Shown here in pieces: positions 10,560 to 21,510 of a stretch of 64,000 bases of DNA (within the stretch, counting starts at the first letter, position 1; every line of letters begins with the position of its first letter). Below the pieces are notes generated by a model, which was given only the letters and a program-made list of their open reading frames with translations, searched no databases and was not told where the DNA came from. The position numbers were made by a program, and so were the translations under genes. The stretch covers positions 40,063,000-40,126,999 of the forward strand of contig OY747710.1 of NCBI GenBank assembly GCA_963556495.2, given 5' to 3'. Source of the stretch: Valencia hispanica (lineage: Eukaryota; Chordata; Actinopteri; Cyprinodontiformes; Valenciidae).

Positions 10560-11100
10560 TTACGTCTGGAACAGGGACAGAGAGGTTAAAACATTGTGAC
10601 AAGAGACAAAGTAAATGTATATGTAAATGCAAGAGGTTGTTATCACTCCTAAAACACTGTGCAGCCCCCTTTTTCCACACTTTGGAGACCTAAATTATAT
10701 TTAGGCCACATAAAATCCAATAGTCCAACAGCAGACCCAATGCTATGTAAATGGTTCTGGTAATTCTTTGAAACACTGCACTGGTGGCCGAATGGTGGGG
10801 GCAAATAACAACAAAGTGTTTACATCATTTGAATGATTTGGGACTACTTGTGGCGATCACTTTAATAGACTCCCGCGTGCTGGGTAGCAGACTTCCAGAC
10901 TCTTTTTCTGCTGCATGTCTCCACTGAGTTAAGAATTGTGGGACTGAGTGGAAATGCAGCTATTGTAAACATGCAGCTCTTAGCTGTAGCTAAGAGCTGC
11001 TAAGCAAATGAAACGTGTTCAAGTTTATATGTCATAACTTGTACCGCCCTCAGTCTTTTTTAGAACCACAAGATGTGTTAAAAAATCTAAAGCAAACATT
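10560..11100. other. Nothing recognised
   Basis: No motif, repeat or frame with family features on either strand. Confidence 0.4.
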
Positions 11101-11106
11101 CTTCAG

Positions 11107-11189
11107 CATCCATCCATCCATCCATCCATCCATCCATCCATCCATCCATCCATCCATCCATCCATCCATCCATCCATCCATCCATCCAT
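11107..11189. repeat. (CATC)n tetranucleotide array
   Basis: About 20 perfect CATC units. Position directly at the 3' end of the Rex3 fragment shows it is the element's tail, possibly expanded after insertion. Confidence 0.95.
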
Positions 11190-11716
11190 TGTCTTCTCCC
11201 AGTGTGTCGTGCCCGGAACACCTCGCTAGGGTGGTGTCCAGGAGGCATCCTGACCAGATGCCCGAACCACCTCAACTGGCTCCTCTCTATGTGGAGGAGC
11301 AGCGGCTCTACTCTGAGCCTCTCCTGGATGACAGAGCTTCTCACCCTATCTCTAAGGGAGAGCCCACACACCCTGCGGAGGAAACTCATTTCATATGCTT
11401 ATATCCTTGATCACGTTCTTTCGGTCACTACCCAGAGCTCTTGACTACAGATGAAGGTAGACACATCGATTGAACAATAAATGAAGAGCTTCGCCTCCGG
11501 CACAGCGCTCTCTTCTCCATGACAGACTGGTACAGCGCTCACATCACTGCAGATGCCGCACCAATCCGCCTATTGATCTCCAGTTCCCTTTTTCCCCTAA
11601 TTCGTGAACTAGACCCCAGATACCAAATCCCCCACTTGGGGTAGGACCTCTTCCCCTACCTGGAGAAGGCACTTGTTTCCGGCTCAAGACCATAGGCTCA
11701 GATTTGGAAGTAAAGC
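11107..11716 (-). mobile_element. Rex3 (RTE-group) LINE, 3' portion with GATG tail
   Basis: Minus-strand translation gives [19 protein letters not shown] and [15 protein letters not shown], the C-terminus of fish Rex3-type ORF2. Nucleotide similarity to the upstream ORF2 region continues to about 11716. On the minus strand the sequence ends in (GATG)n. Known, from memory of the Rex3 literature: Rex3 tails are GATG-type tetranucleotide repeats. The frame is interrupted and the RT catalytic part is absent here. Confidence 0.8.
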
Positions 11717-12985
11717 GGGTCTGTGGGGGAACGACGTTCCGAGCTAACTGTTGCTAGCAGCTGCATCTGAAGGCTCCCTTACCGCCCCAATCAGCTACTG
11801 CTAACTGACCAGCTATGACAGCTGGTTTTCTGCTTTATTGGCAGTATTTTCATACAACAGAGCCACCCTTTCCTGGACGTCTAAGAAATGTTCACGTAAA
11901 GTTGTGTCTGGGCAGAGATTATTCAATTGTTTGAGTATGAACAGTGTTTTTAAAGGTTTATGACCGACTGACAGTCGTTTAAATCATCAACATGAGTTAC
12001 TCTGTCTGACCAGAGTTTTCCTTTATTCTTTGGTGCTAAGCTAAAACAGTGGCTATGAGCTGCTACATACATTAGCTCCGCAAACACGATCTGATCAATG
12101 TGGCCTACTTTTGCAGACCGCCAGCGCGTCATAAAGAAAGATTGGTACCTACAGTATTCAAAATACAAATCGGCTTTTAAACAGTTAGTTTAAACACAGA
12201 AAACTAATCGATAAGCTGTTTTTGAAACTGCCTTCTTAGTATCAAATAACTAAATTAGATCAATCACTGCGGTGAGGATCCATAAAATAGAATAAATTCT
12301 CCAAAAGGTTATTGATTTCTAATTCAGCAATGTTTAATGAAACATTACTTCATCCAAATAATATTTTTTGTCTTCACTTATGCTTTGCATTGAGAATTGG
12401 TGGTTCGAAAACAAAGCGAAGGAACTAATTAGTCTTAAACTAATCACAATTGGTTTAAAACTAACTTAGCTTCACTCCAAAAACTCTTCAATACAAGACG
12501 TGGTCTTTAAGCGTACATATTCATACTTAACTGATGTCACGGTCAATTTATTGGTTATTGTTTCTACTTCTTTGTGTATTCATCCATTTTACAGTTTTTC
12601 TTTTGGTAGTTAGTTTTTTACATTCATTCTTCTTTTACTTAGTAGTTTAGTGGTGTGTTACTAGCTTAGCGAGCTTGTTGATTAAAGTATTTTAACTAAA
12701 AATTTAATTCTTTTCGTAATAAACTCTTGTATTTTGGAAGTCGTTTGTTGTTATTCTGCATGCATGTGTAGTAACTTTCAAAGACCGGCAAGAACTTTGT
12801 CCTTCATCTATTGCTTAATTATCTCAGCCTTATCGGGCAGGTATTTGGCTATTATTAATTTCCTGGATCCCAGGATGGTGCCAAAAGCTTGGTAATTTTG
12901 ATATAAAATTATTAATCTAATTAATAATTGCCCTAAGCAATTATTAATAACTATGAATAACAAAAACCTACCTATCTGTGTCACA
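11717..12985. other. 1.27-kb segment interrupting Rex3, unassigned
   Basis: Non-Rex3 sequence between the two Rex3 parts. The Rex3 section that should join them, including the catalytic box, is missing, so this is not a clean insertion. The AT-rich last 450 bp (from TGATGTCACGG near 12533 to GTGTCACAACA at 12985) has TG...CA limits and an AATAAA near 12719, which would suit a solo LTR, but no target duplication was found. Confidence 0.35.
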
Positions 12986-14110
12986 ACAGCTGTGTCTAGA
13001 AATCCTGTCCATAAAGGTTATGAAAATAATCGGTGACAAAGGTAAACCTTGGCGGAGTCCAACTCTCACCAGAAACCAGCCCGACTTACTGCCAGCAAAG
13101 CAAACCAAGCTCTAACACCGGTCATACAGGGACCTAACAACCCGTATCAAGGGCCCTGTTACCCTAAACTCCCGGAGTACCCCCCACAGGACTCCCTAAG
13201 GCACACGGTCGAAAGCCTTTTCCAAGTCCACAAAACACATGTAGACCGGATGGGCGAACTCCCATGCACCCTCCAGGACCCTGCTTGGGGTGTAGAGCTG
13301 GTCTAGTTTCCACGGCCAGGACAAAAATCACAGTGTTCCTCCTGGGTCCGAGGTTGGACTATCCGTCAGACCCTCCTCTCCAGAACCCTCGAATAGACCT
13401 TACCAGGGAGGCTCACAAGTGTGATCCTCTATAGTTGGAACACACTATGGGGTCCCCCTTTTTAAATAGGGGAACCCCTACACCGGTCTGCCAATCCAAG
13501 GTAACTGCCCCCGATGTCCACTCAATATTGCAGAGCCACGTTAACCAACACAGCCCAACAACATCCAGACCCTTGAGGAACTCAGGGTGGATCTCATCCA
13601 CCCCCAGGGCCCTGCGAGCGAGGAGCTTTTTAACCACCTCAGTGACCTCAAAACCAGAGATTGGTGAGCCCAAACATTTCTCCCCAGACTCTACTTCGAG
13701 ATTCAAAGGGAGTGGGATTGAGGAGGTCTTAGACATAGTTCGTCCACCGACTCAAGACGTCCTGACTCGAGGTCAGCAGCACACCATTTCCACTGTAAAC
13801 GGTGTTGGTGGCGCACAGCTTCCCCCTCCTGGGCCACACTCCGCTTGGCCTGCCAGTACCTATCAGCTGCTTCTGGGGTCCCACAAGCCAGAAAGATCTG
13901 ATAGGACTCCTTTTTCAGCTTGATAGCATCCCTCACCGCTAGTGTCCACCAGTGGGTTGGAGGGTTGCCACCGCAACTGGCACTGGCACACCTTGTGTGG
14001 CCACAGTTCCGGTCAACCACCTTGACAACGGAGGCATGGAACATGACCCAGTCTTACTCAGTGTCACCCACCTTTACCAGTTGCTCCTCTCTTCAGCAAC
14101 TGTGAAATGT
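12986..14110 (-). pseudogene. Rex3: Rex3 LINE, reverse-transcriptase N-terminal portion
   Basis: Two minus-strand frames carry the signature. At 13703-14044: HASVVKVVDRNCGHTR, then RDAIKLKKESYQIFLACGTP. At 13413-13736: GVDEIHPEFLKGLDVVGLCW, then DWQTGVGVPLFKKGD and CSNYRG. Known: these blocks are diagnostic of fish Rex3; the WQTGV(V)V block and the GDKG-encoding stretch near 13035 are, from memory, the places used for Rex3 PCR primers. Defects: frames change between blocks, sequence is lost after SNYRG near 13420, and the catalytic YADD region is missing. Non-functional. Confidence 0.85.
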
Positions 14111-14296
14111 TTATATATAAAAAAAACAGCATAATGCAAACCTTATAATTTTTAATGTAGGCTTTCATAAAAATACCATGTTTTTCAAAGCATGCAGAAA
14201 AGCCCCCAGTACCGGTGACCATTTTTGATATGGTTTACATTGGCAGTTCCCCAGGTCAGGATTAGAAAGAGGAGTGACCATGCACCAGAAAATAGT

Positions 14297-14483
14297 TTTT
14301 TTTTCTTTTTTAGTCACTTTATTGACAACCAATCAGACTTGAAATGGGTGGAGAGAGAAGTGGGGAAATCATCCAGGAAAGGTTCCAGAGTCGGGAATTG
14401 AACCCCCAGATGGCTGAATCAAATACTGATAGCCTCCGTACATGGGGCGGCTGCTCTACCGCTACACCATGCACCACCCCACC
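14297..14483 (-). mobile_element. tRNA-derived SINE, copy A
   Basis: On the minus strand: an A-box-like GGTGTAGCGGTAGAGC (complement at about 14453-14468), B-box GGTTCAATTCCC (complement at 14393-14404), a pyrimidine-rich body, then CAATAAAGTGACT and an A-rich tail (T run at about 14299-14310). Near-identical words AAAATAGTTT and AAAATAAGTTT flank it as a possible target duplication. Transcribed by RNA polymerase III if active; relies on a LINE for mobility. Confidence 0.7.
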
Positions 14484-14499
14484 TGATAAAATAAGTTTG

Positions 14500-15020
14500 A
14501 TTTATCAGTCAGTTCTCTATTGCATGTACTGTCAATAGGGAATTGCCGCCCCCATGTGTTGAGTAGGTGTCCCCTACTTACAACCGAAAGTAAGCAGATG
14601 AGCTGTGTGCCGGACTGCACTGCATTTTTATCATACCCCCAAATCTATGCTAATTTCTTGATTCTAATTGGTAGAATGACAGGATTGCCCATGGAGCTAT
14701 TCCGATTTGAACCACCACTGGTTTCTGCATAGATAACATCTGAGTTAAGTGATATTCGAGGGGTAGTGAGAAAGGAGAGTAGATGGCGAGATCAGTTGTA
14801 ACACAGAGGGCTAACACAAAGAAGCGCATATAAGGATTTGCTAGATTTAATAAACTATGCTAAATTAGTGACTGTGGCTGGTTACAACAATAAGGATCAT
14901 CTTCAGAACTTAGACTAGTTTGAATCTATTTATAACCATGTTTTCACTGATTTCTATGCCTGATAACCAGTTGTAAACATCTTATTTTATGTGACTTTCT
15001 AGAACAGCACTCATACAGAT
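14500..15020. other. Nothing recognised
   Basis: AT-rich unique sequence. Short frames only. Confidence 0.4.
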
Positions 15021-15420
15021 AAGATAAGAAATACTTTAATAATCCTTGTGGGGAAATTCAGTTTCAAGTGCAACCAATCCAAGATCATACAAAAACGTAT
15101 AAACATTAACACAAGACAGGATTTGGAAGACCGCGGTAGGCTTTTCCACCGCCCCTATAGCAGACAGAAATGATACACAATAGGTAGGTGGATGGGAAGA
15201 GGGAAGAAAAAAAGGCATCTCTGACCAAACCCCCTCAAGGGAGCCAAGCCGAGGTGCTAAAAAAACCACTGCAAAAACATAGAAGCACACATTTCGATCA
15301 CAACATATAAGAACACACATGGGACGGGGGGAAGATTGGGGAACCCGCCGCACAGAGGAACCGGTCACAGCCTGACAGCACGCCCCCCATTCCACTGTCC
15401 TACGAGTGGGCAGGAGACTC
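15020..15420 (-). mobile_element. LINE 3'-end fragment
   Basis: On the minus strand it ends GAATTTCCCC...TTAAAGTATTTCTTATC followed by short TTATC repeats. This is the layout of fish Rex1/L2-group LINE 3' ends; compare CCCTCTGGGATCAATAAAGT at the end of the Rex1 copy at 43460. No clear ORF2 end is visible. Confidence 0.45.
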
Positions 15421-16240
15421 TAAGTTAACATTAAACTCCAGGAGTGTGTGTTTCTGTAGTTGTGGCGTGAATGTCCGTCGGCGTGTGTGCGTGTGTGTGC
15501 GTCAGTAAGTAAGTGAGTCCGTGAACTCTCCCTCACTTCAAGCAGAGCTCGCAGACTCATGTAAACACGGGGGATGGTGTGAGAGTAGGAGCTTCCATTT
15601 ACATTCTTCTCTTCACTGTCTGGCGGACCAGCGAACGCGGAAAGCGCTGGGCATGGTCTGCACTGTGATTTACATGTTGACAGCAGCGCTGCTGCAGTGG
15701 CAGACATAGAGAGCAAGAAAGATGGAGAGCAATGTGAGCTCCTTTGCCTCAGAGCGATTTTTTGAGGTGAAGGATTTCTCTTCACCCCCTACACCAGAAG
15801 AAAGAGATGAAAGGGAGGGAGGTTCTGTGGAAGAGGCGTGGGAGGAGACGCGGCTTCTTTTATACTCCACAACAGCAGGGTGGCTGACCTCACAGCAGAG
15901 CAAATAGCAATGCTCAATTCAAATTCATGTGCAGTTTGGAGTTTTAACCTGAAGAGGGCACCACACCGATGGTTTTAGGCAGAAAATTAATATTTTTACT
16001 AAGATGCACTAAACTAACAAAATAATGACCAGACATGCAGACAGCACAACCGGACACTCATTTATACAGTTTATTACCAAAAAAAGTTGATTTGTGGGTG
16101 AGCTGCTCTTTAAGGTTTTGATAATTCGTGGCAGCTGGCAACTCCTGGCTAGATTTTGCTTTCTGAGGCAAAACTTTAAGAGACAGTCTACTTGAGCGTA
16201 AACACAGGTTAAAAGGTAGTGCAACACTACAGTTTCACAA
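15420..16240. other. Unassigned
   Basis: Contains a short TGTG-rich patch at 15480-15500 and a GC-richer stretch at 15530-15900 with small frames lacking any motif. It could be the body of the LINE whose tail lies at 15020, but nothing confirms this. Confidence 0.35.
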
Positions 16241-16257
16241 ACATATTGGGAATATAG

Positions 16258-16293
16258 CCTAAGTGTGCTATACAAATAAAATTGCCTTGCCTA
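16258..16293 (+). repeat. Orphan L2-type LINE 3' tail
   Basis: GTGCTATACAAATAAAATTG then CCTTGCCT, the same terminal words as the full L2 element at 21410-21438. CCTAAGTGTG lies on both sides as a possible target duplication, which fits an extremely 5'-truncated insertion. Confidence 0.65.
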
Positions 16294-16493
16294 AGTGTGT
16301 GAATCACATGAAACCTTCTAGATCATAATTTGTAATTTTTCATGTCAATTAGAATGCTGGTTTTAGGTTTTCAGAACTCTATTTCATTCTGATACCACAT
16401 TATGGGTCGCTTTGTAGACATTAGTTGCCTTGACCTCTAATGACAATAATATCATACAGAATGAATACCAGTGCTGCCACCTAGAGGAGAAAG

Positions 16494-17300
16494 ATGTGTA
16501 ATTGCTACCCCTATAAATTTGATGGTCACCCTAGTTTGTCATCATCTTTACCCTGGGGGGTTCCTCAAGGTTCCATCCTGGGTTCCAATTTAGTTTCCTT
16601 ATACATTCTTTCTTTGGTTGATATTTTCAGGAAGCATAGGGTTCAGTTCCACCTCTATGCTGATGACTGCCAGATCGATGCACCATTTTCTCCTCACACA
16701 TTTCTTCAGCCACTCTTTGACTGACTGAAAGATGTCAAGGAGTTGCTGCCAGCTAACTTCCTGCAGTCCTGTTGTTTCCAAATGAGACGGATCTCTAAAC
16801 CATTTGGGATCTGTCATACATGCATTTATTACCTCTTGTCTTGACTACTCTAATTTGTCCCTAGTTGGTATTAATAAGGTGTCCATCTCCTGTCTCCAGT
16901 TGTTCAAAACGCAGCTGCCAGGTTCCTGACTGGTGCAAATAGGAGACATCATATCACACTAATTTTGAGTTCCTTACATTGGCTGCCAGTCCAGTTTAAA
17001 ATATGGTTTAAAAACCTATTCTAATATTTGTTAAGTCATGAAATGGCCTTGCTCCATCGTGCCTGTCTGAACTCCTTCATCCATACCGGCCTTCTTGTAC
17101 CCCAACGTTTGATTGAACTCCCCCTCATCATCTACTGGACCCATCTCCTTCACAAAAGGTTTTGAAATCTCGTTTAAAGACAAACTATTTTAATCTAGCT
17201 TTCAGCTCGTCTTAACATCATTGGTGTTATTTCCTATTGTATGACCCATTGTGGTGCTCAGTGTTCTCTGTTTTTATTGTGAACTTGTTTTAATGTGTTT
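16494..17300 (+). pseudogene. CR1/L2-group LINE RT fragment, interrupted at its 3' end
   Basis: Plus-strand frame contains [11 protein letters not shown] and the intact catalytic box [10 protein letters not shown] near 16655-16680. Then, in shifted frames, come SRLDYSNSLLVGLNK, VQNAAARFLTGANRRHHITL and LSSLHWLPVQFK, ending with LKSRLKTNYFNLAFSS near 17215. The order is normal for the C-terminal half of RT. Frameshifts and stops after YADD make it non-functional. Its 3' UTR appears to stop near 17300, where the L2-type element starts, and resumes at 21441, so it is probably the host of that insertion. Confidence 0.75.
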
Positions 17301-17499
17301 TCTTTTCTGTGTCTGACTGCTGAAGGAGGAGCAGCTGCTCTCTGTCTCTCTCCAGATCCGTTCACTTTATTTTATTTTCTGTTTGCTTTTCTTGTCTTCT
17401 TTTCTTAACCTTTTCTTAGTTACTTTATCTACCCAGCCCCTGGAGTTACTGTACTGGACCGGATCTCTTCTTGGATAACTTTTTTATGGACTTATCAAC

Positions 17500-18525
17500 A
17501 TGGCTTTTTGCTCAGCTGAGGATTTTGAAAAACTGCTCCACAGAATTGAGGGCATTGAAACGAAGCTACGTCGTCTGGAAATTAATTTTGATCGCCACGC
17601 TGATTATGGAAACGACACAACTTTACCGTTGAATTCACACAGGGAACAGCCTCGCAGCCCAGTGTTACATCGGTCTAACCGTGTCACAGAGACTCCCTAC
17701 AGGCGCCTGAACGGTAGAACTCTGCACTCTAATGAAGACTGGCCAGCTTTAAAACGCATGGAATCATCAACCCCAGCCTGTTCTCTGAGGAAGAAAAAAC
17801 AAAAGAAACTCTGGCACAGAGAAAGCTCTGAACCCAGACCTGCCGCTTCTGCTAAAAGTAAACAAAAGAGGTTTCAGCCAAAAACAAGAGATATTTCTCC
17901 ACCTGGAATCCCGCTTAAAAGCAGATTCACAGCCCTGAGTTCCCTAAAAGATGACGTAGCCCCCGGGACCAGTAAAAGCCACCAGGAGAAACCCAGCCAC
18001 ATCAAACGGACACATAACAAAGTAAGAGACCCCCAGCAAAGATTGTTATCATACAAGACGGATCAATTAATAGAATTGAGGCTTTTTGTAGCAAGAACAC
18101 CAGAGTTTATAGCTGCTACAAAAATACAGTGAGAGAAATATCAGAAAAAATCCCAAAACTCTTGGACCAACATCCTGCTTTGGAAGCTCGTCATTCACGC
18201 TGGATCAGCAGATATCGCGATGAGACAATCAGAGATTCTGAAGAAAGACTTTTCTGATCTCCTACAGAGACTTGATGGACTTAACGTAAACATCCTCATC
18301 AGCGGACCAGTCCCTGAAGGGAAGGATGAAAGATTTAGTAGACTCCGCATGCTCCATAAATGGTTGAAGAAACAATCAGCTGAGAAGTTGTTCACATTTA
18401 TTAATAATTTCAAAGTATTTGGAAGTCCTAACCATCTGTTCAAAGGCCAACGTTATCTTAACAAGGCTGGAGTAAGGCTGTTCTTATCAAAATCAGAAAG
18501 CAAAACACTTGCTCCCAAAAGCTGA
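17500..18525 (+). pseudogene. L2 LINE ORF1 (coiled coil plus SGNH esterase-like domain), frameshifted
   Basis: First part: 17500-18132, 210 codons from an ATG after a short leader. Residues about 8-30 (FEKLLHRIEGIETKLRRLE) form a heptad-type coiled coil, followed by a basic, Pro/Ser-rich middle. Second part: 18195-18525 in another frame, beginning LVIHAGSADIAMRQSEILKK and continuing to FTFINNFKVF and LNKAGVRLF. Known: ORF1 proteins of CR1/L2-group LINEs carry an SGNH-hydrolase-like domain whose third block is GxND. Here that block reads GSAD, so the asparagine is lost. A stop at 18130-18132 and a shift near 18190 separate the halves. Broken and probably catalytically dead. Confidence 0.75.
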
Positions 18526-18744
18526 TCTTGAGGCGCCCATGGATATCAGAGAACAAAAACAGCAAGTCATGATGACATCGCAGGACCGAACAGATAAACA
18601 ACCATCAGAGATTAAGTCTTCATCTTCCTGTGACTCAGCCACATCAAATGAGTCTCCATTTAGAAACTTTACAGACAGACTGAACGAGCAAATTTGGGAC
18701 ACAATTAACACCTAAACTTAGACTACACCAAACGCCTGGGACTA

Positions 18745-19134
18745 GTGTCAATAAGCCTGGGAGCTTCCCCCCACTTATTATTACAGATATCTGATATTTT
18801 GAGGGAACCAGGCAGTAAATCTACCCCTACTGTCCCCCAGAACTCCATCCATACCGACAACCCCCAAAATAGACAAGCAAATACATTAGATGATACTCTC
18901 CACAACTTCGGCCTGACCCAGCATGTCAAACAACCAACACACAATAAAGGACACACTCTGGACTTAATTATCAGCAAAGGTTTAAATATTTCCAACATCT
19001 TGGTAATTAATATTGCATTATCTGACCATTTCTGTATTTCCTTTGAAAGTACCATCTCTGCTAAATTATCCAGCCACAGTAAGACCACTATAAAAAAGCG
19101 TTTTCTAGGGGACAGTTCAGTAGACACCTTTTAA
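18745..19134 (+). pseudogene. L2 LINE endonuclease, C-terminal remnant
   Basis: The recognisable part is near 18890-19050: FGLTQHVKQPTHNKGHTLDL, ending in ALSDHFCISFES. The T-x-DL and SDH motifs are the last two signatures of the APE-type endonuclease. The N-terminal two thirds, with the glutamate and the Asp-Asn motifs, is not found between ORF1 and this frame, so part of the element has been deleted near 18720-18830. Confidence 0.7.
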
Positions 19135-19192
19135 ATGTATTTACCCTTCCACCACATCCCCCTCATCTCCCAACTCAAACTCAGTAAATAAG

Positions 19193-21218
19193 TTGGTAGA
19201 CAATTTCCTTGCGAAAATCTCAGACATCATGGATTCCATTGCTCCAACTAAAATGAAAGTATTCTCAGGTAGAAAGTCTCCATGGACAACTAATCCACTG
19301 GTACGTAGTGAAAAAAGAGAGTGTCGACGAGCCGAGAGAAAATGGCGGAAAACTCGACTCCAGGTTCACTGTGAGATCTACAAAGAGAGACTGAATACAT
19401 ATGAGCTAACTATAAAAGATGCTAGGGAATCGTTCTTTTCTGAAATCATCAACAGAAACATTAATAGTGCACGGACTCTATTTGCAACAGTGGAAAGACT
19501 ATCTAATCCTTTAGTGACAGTAGCCCCAGAACTAAACTCTACCAGGGCCTGCAATGAATTTGGCAGCTTTTTCACTGAAAAGATTCTAACAATCAGACGG
19601 TCAAGCTGTACCTCAATATTGAACCCACAACCAGTGCCATCCCCAATCAACAACAATGTAGAGAAAATGTCTGAATTCCACGAATTAAACCAGAACAGCC
19701 TTGAAAAAATCATTATCCAATTAAGCTCCTCCTCCTGCTGTCTTGATATCCTACCCACAGCTTTTCTAAAGAAAGTTCTTCCTGTTATTGGGTCTGATCT
19801 TGTTCAAATAGTGAACTCGTCCCTCCTGTCAGGTGTCTTCCCTCAGGTTTTAGAAACAGCTATTAAACCACTGCTAAAGAAGAACAACCTGCACAACATT
19901 TTAATGCAGAACTACAGGCCAATATAATCTTCCATTCATCAGTAAGATTAATAAAAAAGTTGTGTTTCAGCAGTTAAATAACTTCTTTACAATGACAAAC
20001 CATTTTGATATTTTTCAGTCTGGTTTCCGTGCTCACCACAGCACCGAGACTGCCCTCGTCAAAGTATTCAATGACATCCGCATAAATACAGAATGTGGTA
20101 GAACCGCAGTGCTGGTTCTGTTGGACCTCAGTGCAGCATTTGACACTGTTGATCATTATATTTTATTGGAACGACTGGAGAGCTGGGTCGGACTCTCTGG
20201 TACACTACTTGACTGGTTCGAGTCTTACCTAAAGAACAGGGACTTCTATATTTCAATAGGAAACTTTTCATCAGAACGAACAGAAATCACATGTGGGGTG
20301 CCCCAGGGCTCCATCCTGGGGCCCCTCTTATTTAATATTTACATGCTCCCACTAGGCAAGATTATAGCAACCAATAACATTAGCTACCATAACTACGCGG
20401 ATAATACTCAGCTCTACATTACAATGTCACCAGGTGACTCTGAACCCATTCAAACCCTAAATCAATGCATTGACCAAATAAATGGATGCCATAACTTTCT
20501 CCAGCTGAATAGAAACAAAACTGAAGTAATTATTTTTGGACCCAAGGAAGAACGATCAAGAGTCAGCACACAGCTTCAGTTAATACAGCTAGAAACTACT
20601 GATCGGGCTCGAAACCTAGGTGTAGTAATGGACTCAGACCTGAACCTCCAGGGTCACATGAAGGCAATAACAACGTCAGCCTTCTATCACCTGAAGAACA
20701 TTTCTAGGATGAAACAACTGATGTCGCAACAGGACCTAGAAAAACTCATCCATGAGTTTATCTTTAGTCGGATTGATTACTGCAACAGCATCTTCACAGG
20801 TCTGCCTAAAAAGTCAATCAGACAGCTGCAGCTGATCCAGAACGCTGCTGCTCGCGTCCTCACTAGAACCAGGAAAGTAGAGCACATCACCCCAGTTCTA
20901 AAGTCCTTACACTGGCTCCCTGTAGCTCAGAGAATAGACTTCTAAATACTCCTACTAGTTTATAAATCATTACATGGCTTAGCACCAAAATATGTTGAAG
21001 AACTGTTGTCACAGTACCAACCACCAAGACCACTCAGGTCCTCCAACTCTAGCCTACTAAACATCCCTAGACTCAGAAATAAACATGGAGAAGCAGCTTT
21101 CAGTTTCTATGCTCCCCTTATCTGGAACAAACTTCCTGATGGGTGTAGAGCTGCTAAAACTCTGAACTGCTTTAAATCGAGACTAAAAACCCATCTGTTT
21201 AGAATTGCCTTCGAGTAA
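19193..21218 (+). pseudogene. L2 LINE reverse transcriptase, frameshifted, YADN catalytic box
   Basis: Three consecutive frames read through one RT. 19193-19927 has the linker (TLFATVERLSNPLV, NSTRACNEFGSFFTEKI) and ends at NYRPI. 19962-20945 has [53 protein letters not shown], the catalytic box NYADNTQLY, and [10 protein letters not shown]...LKSLHWLP. 21006-21218 holds the C-terminus (WNKLPDGCR...LKTHLF). Defects: a small deletion after YRPI near 19925, a TAA at about 20943-20945 within RIDF-ILLLVYK, and Asp to Asn at the second catalytic aspartate (YADD to YADN). Any one of these should abolish function. Confidence 0.85.
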
Positions 21219-21440
21219 ATGCTTGATGTCATATGTATGAAATGTGTTCATGCTCTCTTGCTTTTTTGATTTGTGTATCATGTGTAATGTGTGTTTCTTT
21301 TACTTTTGATTTCCAATGTTATATTCCATGTGTTTTTTTGTTTTGTTTTTTAAATCACCAAATCATGTAAAGCACCTTGAATTACCCTGCTGTTGAAAGT
21401 GTGCTATCCAAATAAAATTGCCTTGCCTTGCCTTGCCTAT

Positions 21441-21510
21441 ATATTCCTATCGTCTGTACAGCACTTTGGTTGACTGTTATGTGTAAAGTGCTTTGTAAAT
21501 AAACTGGTAT
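21441..21510 (+). repeat. LINE 3' tail, probably the end of the interrupted LINE
   Basis: CTGTACAGCACTTTGGTTGA...AAAGTGCTTTGTAAATAAACT follows the (TTGCC)n tail directly. These words are typical of a different LINE 3' end, fitting the missing terminus of the LINE at 16494-17300. Confidence 0.55.

Larger units (their letters stand above)
17309..21438 (+). mobile_element. Near full-length L2-type LINE, inactive
   Basis: About 4.1 kb on the plus strand in normal order: 5' UTR (17309-17499), ORF1, endonuclease remnant, reverse transcriptase, 3' UTR and a terminal pentamer repeat (TTGCC)n at 21418-21438 preceded by AAATAAAA. Known: L2-type LINEs of fish end in short tandem repeats rather than poly-A. 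It is broken in ORF1, lacks the N-terminal part of the endonuclease, and has a frameshift, a stop and a changed catalytic residue in RT. The 5' boundary is approximate. Confidence 0.8.

Noticed and set aside
10059..10693. His-Thr and Cys-Val repeat frames
   Set aside because: Produced by (GT)n microsatellites; no start context or domain.
12533..12985. Solo LTR of an endogenous retrovirus
   Set aside because: TG...CA limits and an AATAAA are present but no target duplication or partner sequence, so not called.
14393..14470. Functional tRNA gene
   Set aside because: A/B boxes are tRNA-like but the sequence cannot fold a normal acceptor stem and continues into a SINE body and A-rich tail.
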